From Clostridia bacterium (GTDB lineage: Bacteria; Bacillota; Clostridia; Oscillospirales; CAG-272): 44,738 nt of DNA. The notes under the pieces were generated by a model that saw only the letters and a program-made list of their open reading frames with translations, was not told the origin of the DNA and did no database searches. Positions 1 to 8,634 of the stretch are shown here, in pieces. The stretch is taken from NCBI GenBank assembly GCA_028720145.1, contig JAQYLJ010000013.1, positions 1 to 44,738 of the forward strand. The letters run 5' to 3'. The translations under genes were made by a program, and so were the position numbers. Each line of letters opens with the position of its first letter. Position 1 is the stretch's first letter.

Positions 1-180
1 CGCGGTATTACCGCCGAGGATATGCGGAGATTCCGCTCCGAGACCATCGACGCGACTGCCGAGCAGATTCGTGCCTATGCGGCTCCTCTCGCAGAGGCGT
101 TCGGGAAATCCGTCCGTTGTACGGTCGGCGCGTCGGAAAAGATTGAGGCAGCGAAAGACCTCTTCGACTGCGTCCGATAA
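1..180 (+). CDS. C-terminal end of an M16-family (insulinase/presequence-protease-like) peptidase, partial
   Basis: The first 59 codons are an open frame that enters from the left edge and stops at TAA 178-180. The peptide runs GITAEDMRRFRSETIDATAEQ and ends VGASEKIEAAKDLFDCVR. This resembles the last helices of M16C (PreP-type) zinc peptidases, where a region of the kind 'IT.eDl.rfr.eil..t.edlra.a' precedes the terminal 'vvGs.ekI'. The catalytic HxxEH motif would lie outside the window, so the family call rests only on the tail. A strong stem-loop follows directly. It could be another protein with a similar helical tail. Confidence 0.55.
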   Translation, partial: RGITAEDMRRFRSETIDATAEQIRAYAAPLAEAFGKSVRCTVGASEKIEAAKDLFDCVR

Positions 181-185
181 ATGTT

Positions 186-222
186 AAAACCCTTTGGGAC
201 CGAAATCTCAAAGGGTTTTTCT
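186..222. terminator. Bidirectional intrinsic terminator
   Basis: A perfect 11-bp stem (AAAACCCTTTG at 186-196, CAAAGGGTTTT at 209-219) has T-rich sequence on both strands. It lies between two convergent genes, the peptidase tail (+) and the DUF3048 gene (-), and can serve both. Confidence 0.85.
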
Positions 223-236
223 ATTTGCAAGAGAAA

Positions 237-1370
237 TCAGGATACCGTCACGCCGGCTTTCGCGCCTGCGGTGATGAACCCGATGTAACTGGTGCCGCGG
301 TTTGCGGTCAGGACCGCACCCGTCGCATCATAGAATGTCAGAGTGCCGTCATCATTTCTTTTCCATGTGATATCCGTATAGGTACCGTTCGTTATATAGT
401 AGCCCGAACCGCCGTCCTCAATCACGAGGTCGAGTGATTTATTGCTTTCGCTTTCATAGATGACAGACGATGCGCATAGGATGAAGAGGTTATCAAAGGC
501 GACCTCACTGCCGTTCGTCGCGTCGACCTGTTTCTCGCCGTATTGATAGCGGACATACTTACCGGTAGCGGTGTTATAGAGATAGGACACATTGAGGTCA
601 TCGGAGTAGCGGACGATGACTCGATTTGCAGACGCGCTTCCGGCGACGATTCTGGTATCGGGGGCGGCAAAAACAAAGGGAAGATAACCGTCCTCTGTCG
701 TTTGATTGAGTTCGGCTTTGCGGATGCCGGCATCGACGAGAATCCCGTTTGTCATGAGGTCTGTCTCGTCAAAGCGCGTCGTGTCATAGTAGTACATTCC
801 CGCGCATTTCCCGGACTCATAGTCAAGCGTATCATAAAGAGCGATCTCCTCCGCCGAGATGGTCGCGTCGCTGCCGTTAAAGCATTGGATGGCTTTGAAA
901 GCGTTGCAGATTTCGAGCAGATAGGAGCGGGTCGAAGAGATGGCACCGATGGTTGTCATTTTGGCGTAATCGGTGGTGAGAAGGGTCAAACGAGTAGTTC
1001 CATCTTCGAGAGGCACTTCGATCAGAATCTCTCCCGCGCCGATTCCGTATTGGGGCATGGAGTAAACATCATTCGCGACAGAAATAGCAACAGGTCTTAA
1101 ATCAGCAAGTTCACTTGTTGTTTCAAGACCTGTTAGCACTTTATAGGACTTTTCGACCGCGACGGGTTTGACGGGGTCGTTCGTCTCGTTTTTGACTTCT
1201 TGATTGACATTGACATCTTGTGTGGCGGAGGTAGGCGGTGCCGCCTGCTCGTCACGGTTGTTGAGAGAAGAAAGGGTGCAGCCCGTGAGACCGGCGGCGA
1301 CAATCAGTAGTGCCGAAAGCAGAACGATAACCGTCGGTCTGACAAAGGCGGGGATAGTGCGGTGTTTCAA
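237..1370 (-). CDS. DUF3048 (YerB-like) lipoprotein
   Basis: A 377-aa exported protein. A hydrophobic N-terminal segment ends in a lipobox (AAGLTGC), predicting lipidation on the Cys and anchoring outside the membrane. A Ser/Thr/Gln-rich linker follows. The DUF3048 core starts around residue 85 with RPVAISVAND, then YGIGAGEILIEVPLEDG and SSTRSYLLEI, matching the family pattern 'RP.avminN...QsGl..AdivyE...EGgiTR'. The start is TTG at 1370, because AGGAGGA lies 7 nt upstream and no in-frame ATG is as well placed. It is second in a leftward pair, 27 nt after the 95-aa gene. The molecular function of DUF3048 is unknown to me; secretion and family membership are clear. Confidence 0.85.
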   Translation of the reverse strand: MKHRTIPAFVRPTVIVLLSALLIVAAGLTGCTLSSLNNRDEQAAPPTSATQDVNVNQEVKNETNDPVKPVAVEKSYKVLTGLETTSELADLRPVAISVANDVYSMPQYGIGAGEILIEVPLEDGTTRLTLLTTDYAKMTTIGAISSTRSYLLEICNAFKAIQCFNGSDATISAEEIALYDTLDYESGKCAGMYYYDTTRFDETDLMTNGILVDAGIRKAELNQTTEDGYLPFVFAAPDTRIVAGSASANRVIVRYSDDLNVSYLYNTATGKYVRYQYGEKQVDATNGSEVAFDNLFILCASSVIYESESNKSLDLVIEDGGSGYYITNGTYTDITWKRNDDGTLTFYDATGAVLTANRGTSYIGFITAGAKAGVTVS

Positions 1371-1397
1371 AACGGGTTCCTCCTAGATACAGTTGAA

Positions 1398-1685
1398 TTA
1401 TCGGTTGTAGCGGTTCAGCCACGCATCGCCGAATTCAAATGCATCTGCCAGCGTTTTCACCATCTTTTGCATCTCTTTCACGGGTTTTTTGGTTGCGGAA
1501 TCAAATACCGTAATCAAAATCATGGTCGGGACTTCTACGCCGAGTCGCTCTTCCGACGCCATAATGTTCATCGAGAGATACCCTTTATCCGAGAGGTCGC
1601 CGAGGTATAACTCGTTGCCTTTACGGACAAGAGGTCTGCCGCGAAATTCGAGATACTTTCCTTGGATGCCGTTTGCAGTAATCAT
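1398..1685 (-). CDS. Small conserved-looking protein of unknown function
   Basis: A 95-aa protein beginning MITANGIQGKYLEF. The start is ATG at 1683-1685 with AAAGGAG 6 nt upstream; a longer frame reading to 1808 lacks such a signal. The first 45 residues look beta-rich (GKYLEFRGRPLVRKGNELYLG), and the C-terminal half looks helical (KEMQKMVKTLADAFEFGDAWL). There is no signal peptide or membrane segment, so it is probably cytosolic. A consensus promoter lies just upstream, and the DUF3048 lipoprotein gene follows by 27 nt, so the two are likely co-transcribed. I do not recognise a family. Confidence 0.7.
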   Translation of the reverse strand: MITANGIQGKYLEFRGRPLVRKGNELYLGDLSDKGYLSMNIMASEERLGVEVPTMILITVFDSATKKPVKEMQKMVKTLADAFEFGDAWLNRYNR

Positions 1686-1739
1686 AGTTCGCTCCTTTCT
1701 TGCATATTTTTGAATCGGTCGGCTGTCTTGCTTGTCCCC

Positions 1740-1768
1740 ATCATATCTCTTTGATATTTCTCTGTCAA
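1740..1768 (-). promoter_or_regulatory. Sigma-A promoter for the 95-aa gene and DUF3048 gene
   Basis: On the minus strand: TTGACA (1768-1763), a 17-nt spacer, and TATGAT (1745-1740). It lies about 55 nt upstream of the small gene's ATG. Confidence 0.75.
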
Positions 1769-1826
1769 TGCAATCGACAGGATAAGCAGAAGATGAAGAT
1801 AAAGGCAAAATCAGGCACCGTTTTAT

Positions 1827-3041
1827 CTATTTCATAACCAGCGGCGCTTTTTTGTTTAGATTTGCCGCGGATTGTGGCGTAGGAAGGGATTGCAGGTAGA
1901 GGGCATCGGCAAAATCCGCGCGCTCGACCGCCGCTTTGACCGTCGCATCTTTCAAAAGAGATTTGTCGGCAGGGCGGACAAGAATGGGGAAGGTGCTGTA
2001 CTCTCTGATGTGCTTAAAGAAAGCTCTGCCGCGCTCGTTCATCGCGAGCAAACGCGTATATGAGGGTGGGGTATGGATTTCCTCGGGAGTGACACCAAAA
2101 TAAGCATTGAAAACCGCGCGGCGAATGTGGGCATCCGTTAGGTTCTTCGCTTTCAGTACGGTAAACAACTCGCTAAGCGTGGCGACCGAGGGCAGGGCGG
2201 TTTTCATGCGGTGGGAAAGCGAGGAGTCGATATCAAAGCATTCTGAAAAATCGCGTCCCTTATCCACCCAAGCCAGTTTGGTGAGGAAAACCGCGGACAG
2301 GCGGTCTATCTCCGCCGGAGCATCCCCGTCTCGGAGCGCTTGTTTCAAAAGCAAAGCAAAGTCTGCCGAGCAATAACGTTCAATTTCCGAAATATTTTTC
2401 GCCGACACAGCATTTCTCAAAGCTGTCGCAGAGGGATACTCTTTATCCGAACTTGTCTTTGCATGATAGGAGCCACACCGCTTCACGGTAAAGGGTTGCA
2501 TGGATGACATCGTCTGTCTGAGTGCCAAAAGGTACTCAATCGCCAGGATATTATTCGGCAGAGAAGATGCAAGTGCCGCTTCGTTTGAAAGATTCTCTCG
2601 AATGAGTTGGGTGCGCAACTGAATATAGCTCGACAGATTTTCTTGCTCTCGTGCGGACTGAATTGCCGCAGTATAAGCGTCTGACGATAGGTATGATGCT
2701 ATCTCGCATAAGGACGCGAGGTCGCCTAATTCCGAGCCGAACGCCAATATGTCACAGATACCGAGCGCATTCAGTAAAGAAACGGCTGCGCGTGCGTAAA
2801 TCTGCGCGGTGCTGAAAGAATAGGGAAACGGCAGTTCCAAAACGAGATCGGCACCGATCGCGAGCGCGCCCGCCGCGCGAACATATTTGTCGACCATCGC
2901 GAGGTCGCCACGCTGGACATAGTTCCCCGCGAGGAGGACTAGGACCGTGGCGTCCGCACCGTAAACACGTCTGACCTCTTCAATCAGATGGGCGTGTCCT
3001 GCGTGAGGCGGATTCAATTCGGCGATGATTGCAACTGTCAT
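1827..3041 (-). CDS. tmcAL: tRNA(Met) cytidine acetate ligase (TmcAL/YlbM)
   Basis: A 404-aa enzyme that uses acetate and ATP to acetylate the wobble cytidine of elongator tRNA(Met) (ac4C34). The N-terminus carries the nucleotidyltransferase signature as NPPHAGH (family NPFHNGH). It continues with GNYVQRGDLAMVDKYVRAAGAL and the highly typical GADLVLELPFPYS and FGSELGD segments. A later SATALRNAV matches the conserved SATAIR. The start is ATG 3039-3041, preceded by GAGAGGT; the in-frame extension to 3746 is only antisense of ackA. It is divergent from acetate kinase, with only 84 nt between them. The link through acetate is chemically sensible, though common regulation is inference. The slightly altered HIGH-like motif is the only oddity. 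Confidence 0.93.
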   Translation of the reverse strand: MTVAIIAELNPPHAGHAHLIEEVRRVYGADATVLVLLAGNYVQRGDLAMVDKYVRAAGALAIGADLVLELPFPYSFSTAQIYARAAVSLLNALGICDILAFGSELGDLASLCEIASYLSSDAYTAAIQSAREQENLSSYIQLRTQLIRENLSNEAALASSLPNNILAIEYLLALRQTMSSMQPFTVKRCGSYHAKTSSDKEYPSATALRNAVSAKNISEIERYCSADFALLLKQALRDGDAPAEIDRLSAVFLTKLAWVDKGRDFSECFDIDSSLSHRMKTALPSVATLSELFTVLKAKNLTDAHIRRAVFNAYFGVTPEEIHTPPSYTRLLAMNERGRAFFKHIREYSTFPILVRPADKSLLKDATVKAAVERADFADALYLQSLPTPQSAANLNKKAPLVMK

Positions 3042-3063
3042 GGCGTTACCTCTCACACAGTTC

Positions 3064-3092
3064 TTGAAAAATGCTCGCGAATAGTATATAAT
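3064..3092 (+). promoter_or_regulatory. Sigma-A promoter of ackA
   Basis: TTGAAA (3064-3069), a 17-nt spacer, and a perfect TATAAT (3087-3092), 33 nt before the ackA start. Confidence 0.85.
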
Positions 3093-3125
3093 ATTTTCCG
3101 ACAAAAAACAATAGGAGATTATAAA

Positions 3126-4331
3126 ATGAAAGTATTGGTCGTGAACGCGGGGAGCACCACCCTGAAATACCAGTTGTTCGATACCTCGGACTATCATGTG
3201 ATGGCAAAGGGGAATTGCGAGCGGATCGGTGACGGCGGTCTCGTCGAGCACAAGGTACCGGGGAAAGAACCCTATGCGAAAGAAATCACACTCCATAGCC
3301 ACGCGGATGCCGCAAAGGTCGTCGTGGAACTGCTGACCGATAAGACCCATGGCTGTATCGACAGTCTCGCCGAGATTCAGGCGGTCGGGCACCGCATCGT
3401 CCACGGAGGACCGCATCTTTCCGAGTCGATAGCGGTCGACAAGCGGGTCATGGACGAACTCGAAAAGTGCAGAGTCATCGATCCCTTGCATATCCCGGGG
3501 GCGATCATGGGGATTGAGGCGTGTCTCGCCGCAATTCCGGGAGTCCCGCAGGTCCTCGTCTTTGACACCTCGTTCCATCACACCATGCCGCCTGAAGCAT
3601 ATACCTATCCCATCCCGAAAGAGTTGGCGGAGAAGTATCATATCCGCAAGTACGGGTTCCATGGGACCTCGCACAGATATGTCAGCCGTGAAATGATCAA
3701 ACTGCTCGGCGGGAAAGCCGAAGGAACAAAAATCGTGACCTGTCACCTCGGCGGCGGCTCATCTATTGCAGCCGTAAAGGATGGGAAAGTACTTGATACC
3801 ACGATGGGGTTCACTTCGCTCGACGGGCTCGTGATGAGCACGCGCTGCGGCTCGATTGACCCTGCCGCCGTGACATTCCTCATGGAGGCAGAGGGTTTGA
3901 CCCCCCGTGAGATGGATACCATCCTCAACAAGAAGAGCGGTCTTTACGGCATGACCGGCATGGGCGACTGCCGTGACCTCGTCACGGCGATGAACGCAGG
4001 GAACACCGATGCGAAAATTGCGCTCGACACGCTTTGCTATCAAATCAAAAAGTATATCGGCTCTTATGCCGCCGCGATGGGCGGACTGGATGCCGTCGTA
4101 TTCACTGCGGGTATCGGCGAGAATCAGGCGTATATTCGCGAGCACTCGCTCGACGGTCTCGGATTCCTCGGCATCGACTTTGACCGTCAGGCGAACGACG
4201 CGGTGAAGAAACCCGCTCCCGTTACCCGCCTCTCGAAAGAAGGCTCTCAGGTCGCGGTTTATCTCATCCCCACAAACGAAGAACTCGTCATCGCACAGGA
4301 TACGGCAGAGATTGCCGCAAAGAGCCTGTGA
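3126..4331 (+). CDS. ackA: Acetate kinase
   Basis: A 401-aa cytosolic enzyme, the usual family length, interconverting acetyl phosphate plus ADP with acetate plus ATP: the energy-yielding last step of acetate fermentation. Seen motifs are the N-terminal VLVVNAGSTTLKYQLF phosphate-binding strand, GHRIVHGG, VLVFDTSFHHTMP, YGFHGTSHRYVS, CHLGGGSSIAAVKDGK and FTAGIGEN. The start is ATG 3126, with AGGAG at 3113-3117 and a consensus promoter upstream. Longer in-frame starts would lie inside tmcAL. It is a monocistronic unit ended by a strong terminator; phosphotransacetylase is not adjacent in this window. Confidence 0.97.
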   Translation: MKVLVVNAGSTTLKYQLFDTSDYHVMAKGNCERIGDGGLVEHKVPGKEPYAKEITLHSHADAAKVVVELLTDKTHGCIDSLAEIQAVGHRIVHGGPHLSESIAVDKRVMDELEKCRVIDPLHIPGAIMGIEACLAAIPGVPQVLVFDTSFHHTMPPEAYTYPIPKELAEKYHIRKYGFHGTSHRYVSREMIKLLGGKAEGTKIVTCHLGGGSSIAAVKDGKVLDTTMGFTSLDGLVMSTRCGSIDPAAVTFLMEAEGLTPREMDTILNKKSGLYGMTGMGDCRDLVTAMNAGNTDAKIALDTLCYQIKKYIGSYAAAMGGLDAVVFTAGIGENQAYIREHSLDGLGFLGIDFDRQANDAVKKPAPVTRLSKEGSQVAVYLIPTNEELVIAQDTAEIAAKSL

Positions 4332-4339
4332 CAAAACAA

Positions 4340-4366
4340 AAAGGGCGGCGAAAGCCGCTCTTTTTC
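4340..4366 (+). terminator. Terminator of ackA
   Basis: A 10-bp GC-rich stem (AAAGGGCGGC / GCCGCTCTTT) with a GAAA loop runs into a T tract, beginning 9 nt after the ackA stop. Confidence 0.9.
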
Positions 4367-4400
4367 CTTGAAAACGCCAGCATTCAAATGGTGGGAATGC

Positions 4401-4429
4401 TTGACAAATCATACATGATATAGTAAAAT
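4401..4429 (+). promoter_or_regulatory. Sigma-A promoter of the coaE operon
   Basis: TTGACA (4401-4406), a 17-nt spacer, and TAAAAT (4424-4429), 37 nt before coaE. No terminator or second promoter is evident until after the topoisomerase gene, so this may drive five genes. Confidence 0.8.
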
Positions 4430-4466
4430 GTATTGTTAGAAATACAAAATATAGTGGGGGTGTCCT

Positions 4467-5090
4467 ATGACCGTCATCGGACTGTGCGGCGGATCCGGCA
4501 GCGGAAAGACCGCCGTCTCGGAGTACCTGACCTCTCTCGGATATCCTGTATTCGAGTCTGACCGCGAATACCACCGTCTGACAGACACAGCGACCGACTG
4601 CGTCCGCGCACTCGCCGAAGCTTTTGGGAAGGGGATTCTGAACCCCGACGGATCGCTCAACCGCCGATCACTCGCGAAAGTCGTCTTCGCAAACGATACG
4701 GGAGCGGAAGAAAAGCGCAAACGGCTGAATGAGATTTCCCACCGCTTTGTAAAAGAGTCTTTCTTTGCGTGGCGGGCGAAACAGGAGGCCGCGGGACAAG
4801 CGCTCGCGGTTTTGGAAGCGCCGCTGCTCTTCGAGAGCGGTCTTGACGCGTGTTGCCGTTACACGGTGGCGGTGACAGCACCCGACGCATTGCGGTGCTC
4901 ACGCATTATTGCACGGGACGGGATTTCGGTCTCAGAAGCCGAGGCGAGAATCGCCTCGCAAATTCCGAGCGAGCGCTTGGCATTGCTTTGCGACTATACG
5001 CTCGATAATGCGGGCACACTGGAAGATATGCATACACAAGTTAAGCAAATTATTGAAGATATACTAGACAAGGAGAAAAACCATGAGTGA
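4467..5090 (+). CDS. coaE: Dephospho-CoA kinase
   Basis: A 207-aa enzyme for the last step of coenzyme A synthesis, phosphorylating the 3'-OH of dephospho-CoA. The P-loop GGSGSGKT is at residues 8-15. FESDREYHRL follows where CoaE proteins have the conserved Asp ('..DAD...h'). Further on are SLAKVVF, VLEAPLLFESG (matching 'pLLfE') and a C-terminal DYTLDNAGTLEDMHTQV. The start is ATG 4467 after GGGGGTG. The stop overlaps the start of the next gene by 8 nt (ATGAGTGA), indicating translational coupling. Confidence 0.93.
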   Translation: MTVIGLCGGSGSGKTAVSEYLTSLGYPVFESDREYHRLTDTATDCVRALAEAFGKGILNPDGSLNRRSLAKVVFANDTGAEEKRKRLNEISHRFVKESFFAWRAKQEAAGQALAVLEAPLLFESGLDACCRYTVAVTAPDALRCSRIIARDGISVSEAEARIASQIPSERLALLCDYTLDNAGTLEDMHTQVKQIIEDILDKEKNHE

Positions 5091-6471
5091 ACTTTCCGAG
5101 AAACTGCTGATGAAAAAAGAAAACGCCTACAAAACCGCGTCCGAAGAAGAACGCGCGGAAATCTATTCCTATGCCGAGGGTTACAAGGCATTCCTCGACG
5201 GCGCCAAGACCGAGCGGGAAGCCGTCCGTTACGCGCTCACGATGGCGGAGAAAAAAGGGTATCGTCCTTATCGGTTCGGCGACCCCGTAAAAGCGGGAGA
5301 CCAACTTTTTTATAACAACCGCGGTAAAAATCTCTTTCTTATGAAGATCGGGAAAGCGCCGCTCGAAACCGCCGGCATTCGCATCGTCGCCGCGCATGTT
5401 GATTCGCCGCGTCTCGACCTCAAACAGTGCCCGGTCTATGAGGACAGCGAAATGTGCTTCTTCAAGACCCACTACTACGGCGGGATTAAGAAGTATCAGT
5501 GGACGGCTATTCCGCTCGCGCTCCACGGAACAATTGTTCGTGCGGACGGAACCGAGGTGGATATCTCGGTCGGCGAGGACGAGAACGATCCGATCTTCTA
5601 TATCAACGATCTGCTGCCGCATCTGGCGCAAAAACAGTCGAGAGAGCCGCTCGGCGAGGCAATTTCGGGCGAGACTCTGAATATTCTTGTCGGCGGTCTG
5701 CCGCTCGCAGGGGAAGAGGGAGACGCCATCAAACTCGGCGTGCTCAAGATTCTCAATGAGAAATACGGCATTGTCGAGAGCGATTTCCTCAGCGCGGAGA
5801 TCTGCGCCGTCCCTGCGATGAAAGCCCGTGATATCGGTTTTGACCGTGCGCTTATCGCGTCCTACGGTCACGATGACAGAGTTTGCGCTTATCCTGCGCT
5901 GACCGCTCTTCTGAATACCGAGGACACCGAGAATACCGTGATTGTCGTCCTCGCGGATAAAGAGGAAATCGGCAGTGAGGGGACGACCGGTATGCAGTCG
6001 GTGCTGCTGAACGATCTCATCGAGCAGATTTCCATCTCGCTAGGGGCGAATCCGCGTCTCGTGCGGGAAGCGTCTGCTTGTCTCTCCGCGGATGTCAACG
6101 CCGCGTATGACCCGAACTTCAAAGATGTCTTTGAGAAGGCGAACAGCTCGCTCGTCTCCTGCGGTACCGCACTTTCCAAATATACCGGCTCCCGCGGGAA
6201 GTCCGGCTCGAACGATGCCTCTGCCGAGTTCGTCGGCAGAATCCGCCGTATCTTCGCCGACGGCAAAGTCGCATGGCAGAGTGCGGAACTCGGGAAAGTG
6301 GACGCCGGCGGCGGCGGAACGGTCGCGAAGTATATCGCCAAGATGAATATCGACACCGTAGACCTCGGCGTGCCTGTCATCTCCATGCATGCGCCCTATG
6401 AGGCAATCTCCAAAGCGGATCTCTTTGCGACCTATCGCGCGTGCGCTGCTTTCATTGACTCATGCAAATAA
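5083..6471 (+). CDS. M18-family zinc aminopeptidase
   Basis: A 462-aa cytosolic metallo-aminopeptidase of the aspartyl-aminopeptidase (M18) family, which removes N-terminal residues from peptides and usually forms large homo-oligomers. Seen motifs: AAHVDSPRLDLK with the zinc-ligand His at about 105, KTHYYGGIKKYQW, NDLLPHLA, YGHDDRVCAYPAL, ADKEEIGSEG with the catalytic Glu pair, SADVNAAYDPNF, and a C-terminal SMHAPYEAISKAD zinc-binding stretch. Length and motif order are normal. It overlaps coaE upstream by 8 nt and prfA downstream by 10 nt. I give no symbol because apeA/apeB/pepM cannot be told apart here. Confidence 0.93.
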   Translation: MSELSEKLLMKKENAYKTASEEERAEIYSYAEGYKAFLDGAKTEREAVRYALTMAEKKGYRPYRFGDPVKAGDQLFYNNRGKNLFLMKIGKAPLETAGIRIVAAHVDSPRLDLKQCPVYEDSEMCFFKTHYYGGIKKYQWTAIPLALHGTIVRADGTEVDISVGEDENDPIFYINDLLPHLAQKQSREPLGEAISGETLNILVGGLPLAGEEGDAIKLGVLKILNEKYGIVESDFLSAEICAVPAMKARDIGFDRALIASYGHDDRVCAYPALTALLNTEDTENTVIVVLADKEEIGSEGTTGMQSVLLNDLIEQISISLGANPRLVREASACLSADVNAAYDPNFKDVFEKANSSLVSCGTALSKYTGSRGKSGSNDASAEFVGRIRRIFADGKVAWQSAELGKVDAGGGGTVAKYIAKMNIDTVDLGVPVISMHAPYEAISKADLFATYRACAAFIDSCK

Positions 6472-7550
6472 AACCCGCTTACCACGCGTTTGATGCGGTG
6501 GTATCGCGGTACGAGGAACTGACGGCTCGGCTCTCTGCGCCCGACGCGATGCGGGATATGACCGATTATCTCGCGAAGACCGCCGAGCTGGGTTCGCTCG
6601 ACGAGCAAGTGTCGACCTATCGTTCGTATTGTGCGCTCCTTAAAGAACGCGAAGAAACGGCTGTCCTCGCTCGTGAGACGAAGGACGCGGCGCTCCGTGA
6701 GATGGCGAATGAAGAGCTAGCAGAACTCGAAATAAAGAAGTCCGCTTTAGAAGCAACCTTGGATGAATACCTGCGCCCGAAAGACCCGCATGATGCACGC
6801 AATGTCATTATGGAGATTCGTGCAGGCGCGGGTGGGGAAGAAGCGGCACTCTTTGCGGCAGATTTGTTCCGTATGTACTCGATGTATGTGCAGAAAAACG
6901 GCTTCCAAATCGATTTGACCTATACGAACCCGACCGAACTTGGCGGGTACCGCGAAATTGACTTTCTGATCGAGGGAAAAGGTGCGTATTCCCGCTTTAA
7001 ATACGAAAGCGGGGTTCACCGCGTACAAAGAATCCCGACCACTGAGTCGAACGGCAAGATTCAGACCTCTACCGTCACGGTCGCGGTTCTGCCGGAGGTC
7101 GACGAGGTGGAAGTGCGAATCAATCCGCAGGATATCAAAATGGAATCCTGTAAGTCGAGCGGTGCCGGCGGACAGCATATCAACAAGACCGAATCCAGCG
7201 TCCGTCTGACGCACCTGCCGACGGGGATCGTCGTCGAATGTCAGGAACAGAGAAGCCAGCTCAAGAACCGCGAGAAAGCTCTCAAAATGCTGGAAGCGAA
7301 ACTCTATGAACGCGAACGCACGGAGCGGGATTCCAAAATTGCGTCCGAGAGAAAAAGTCAGGTCGGGACAGGCGAGCGTTGCGAGCGCATCCGCACCTAT
7401 AATTTTCCCCAAGGACGCGTGACCGACCATCGCATCGGTCTGACACTCTATCATCTCGAAAAGTTCTTATCCGGCGACATGGCGGAGATGGTTGACGCGC
7501 TCCGCCATGCGGAGTTTGAGGAAAAAAACGGGGGAAGTCAGTCAGAATGA
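6462..7550 (+). CDS. prfA: Peptide chain release factor 1
   Basis: A 362-aa release factor for UAA and UAG. Domain 2 carries the codon-discriminating PxT as P-T-T (192-194) in HRVQRIPTTES, which identifies RF1 rather than RF2 (SPF). The catalytic GGQ is at 236-238 in SSGAGGQHINKTES, followed by RSQLKNREKAL and RIRTYNFPQGRVTDHR. Residue 201 is Gln where RF1 usually has the His of 'GRIHTS' (here GKIQTS); see findings. The start ATG 6462 lies inside the end of the peptidase gene, and the stop overlaps sua5 (ATGA). The N5-glutamine methyltransferase gene prmC, which often follows prfA, is not here. Confidence 0.96.
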   Translation: MQIKPAYHAFDAVVSRYEELTARLSAPDAMRDMTDYLAKTAELGSLDEQVSTYRSYCALLKEREETAVLARETKDAALREMANEELAELEIKKSALEATLDEYLRPKDPHDARNVIMEIRAGAGGEEAALFAADLFRMYSMYVQKNGFQIDLTYTNPTELGGYREIDFLIEGKGAYSRFKYESGVHRVQRIPTTESNGKIQTSTVTVAVLPEVDEVEVRINPQDIKMESCKSSGAGGQHINKTESSVRLTHLPTGIVVECQEQRSQLKNREKALKMLEAKLYERERTERDSKIASERKSQVGTGERCERIRTYNFPQGRVTDHRIGLTLYHLEKFLSGDMAEMVDALRHAEFEEKNGGSQSE

Positions 7551-8596
7551 CGACCAAATTCGTTAAAATAAACGAAGTTAGTTCAGGGCAGAGCACATCC
7601 GCCTTACAACAAGCCGGTGAGATTCTCCGCCGCGGCGGTCTTGTGGTCTTTCCGACCGAGACGGTATACGGTCTCGGGGGAGACGGTACAAATGCCGACT
7701 CTGCACGCGCCATCTACGCGGCGAAAGGACGGCCGGCAGATAATCCGTTGATTATTCATATTGCGTTCCCGGAAGATGCGGAAAAGTATACGGAGACAAG
7801 CGATCTCTATTTTCGTCTCGCCGAGCGGTTTATGCCCGGACCTCTCACCGTCATTCTGACGGCAAAACCCGTGATTCCACCCGAGGTGCGCGCGGGACTG
7901 GATACTGTTGCGGTGCGCTGTCCGTCCCATCCTGTCGCACATGCGCTGATTTGTGCGGCGGGTGTCCCGATTGCCGCTCCCTCCGCGAATCTGAGCGGGA
8001 AACCTTCTCCTACTTGCGCCGCCCATGTAAAAGACGATATGGACGGACGGGTCGACATGATTATAGACGGTGGTGACTCCGAAGTCGGTTTGGAATCCAC
8101 AATTGTCAAGATGGAAGGGGACGGGAGCTTAACCCTCTTACGCCCCGGTGCTGTCACGCTCGACGACCTGCTCACAGTCACTGACCGTGTCACAGTCGCC
8201 GATGCCGTCACGGGGCAACTCGCCCCGGGGGAAATAGTGCTCTCGCCCGGGATGAAATACAAGCACTACGCGCCCGATGCGCCGTTCTATCTTCTTGACG
8301 GTACGGACGAAGAAATCTTTTCATTTCTTAAGACAAAAGAGGGGCGAATCGCCGTCCTGACTTATGAAGAGGATTTGGACGCTTGGCGCGACGGTCTGCC
8401 CGACAAGGATTTTTACGCATTCGGCAGACGGAATAATCGCGTCGAACAGGCACATCTGCTGTTCCATCTCCTGCGTGAAATCGATAAACGGGGGTATACC
8501 GCGATTTATGCGCCGTTGCCTGCGAAAGACGGCATCGGTCTCGCTCTCTATAACCGCATGATCAGAGCCGCCGCACACCAAATCATCAAACTATAA
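7547..8596 (+). CDS. tsaC: Threonylcarbamoyl-AMP synthase (Sua5-type)
   Basis: A 349-aa enzyme making threonylcarbamoyl-AMP from Thr, bicarbonate and ATP, the first step of t6A37 tRNA modification. The YrdC domain covers roughly residues 15-205: VVFPTETVYGLGG, AKGRPADNPLIIHI, GLDTVAVRCPSHP, APSANLSGKPSPT and GLESTIVKM. A linker containing LSPGMKYKHYAP is the hallmark connecting YrdC to the C-terminal Sua5 domain, so this is the long Sua5 form rather than short TsaC. It overlaps prfA through ATGA, implying coupled translation. The other t6A genes (tsaB, tsaD, tsaE) are not in the window. Confidence 0.94.
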   Translation: MTTKFVKINEVSSGQSTSALQQAGEILRRGGLVVFPTETVYGLGGDGTNADSARAIYAAKGRPADNPLIIHIAFPEDAEKYTETSDLYFRLAERFMPGPLTVILTAKPVIPPEVRAGLDTVAVRCPSHPVAHALICAAGVPIAAPSANLSGKPSPTCAAHVKDDMDGRVDMIIDGGDSEVGLESTIVKMEGDGSLTLLRPGAVTLDDLLTVTDRVTVADAVTGQLAPGEIVLSPGMKYKHYAPDAPFYLLDGTDEEIFSFLKTKEGRIAVLTYEEDLDAWRDGLPDKDFYAFGRRNNRVEQAHLLFHLLREIDKRGYTAIYAPLPAKDGIGLALYNRMIRAAAHQIIKL

Positions 8597-8634
8597 GTTG
8601 CAAAAGACAGTCAGCAAAAAAGGGGACTATCACC

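Noticed and set aside
3042..3746. Long in-frame extension upstream of tmcAL
   Set aside because: It lies inside ackA on the opposite strand; tmcAL has a well-placed SD and ATG at 3041.
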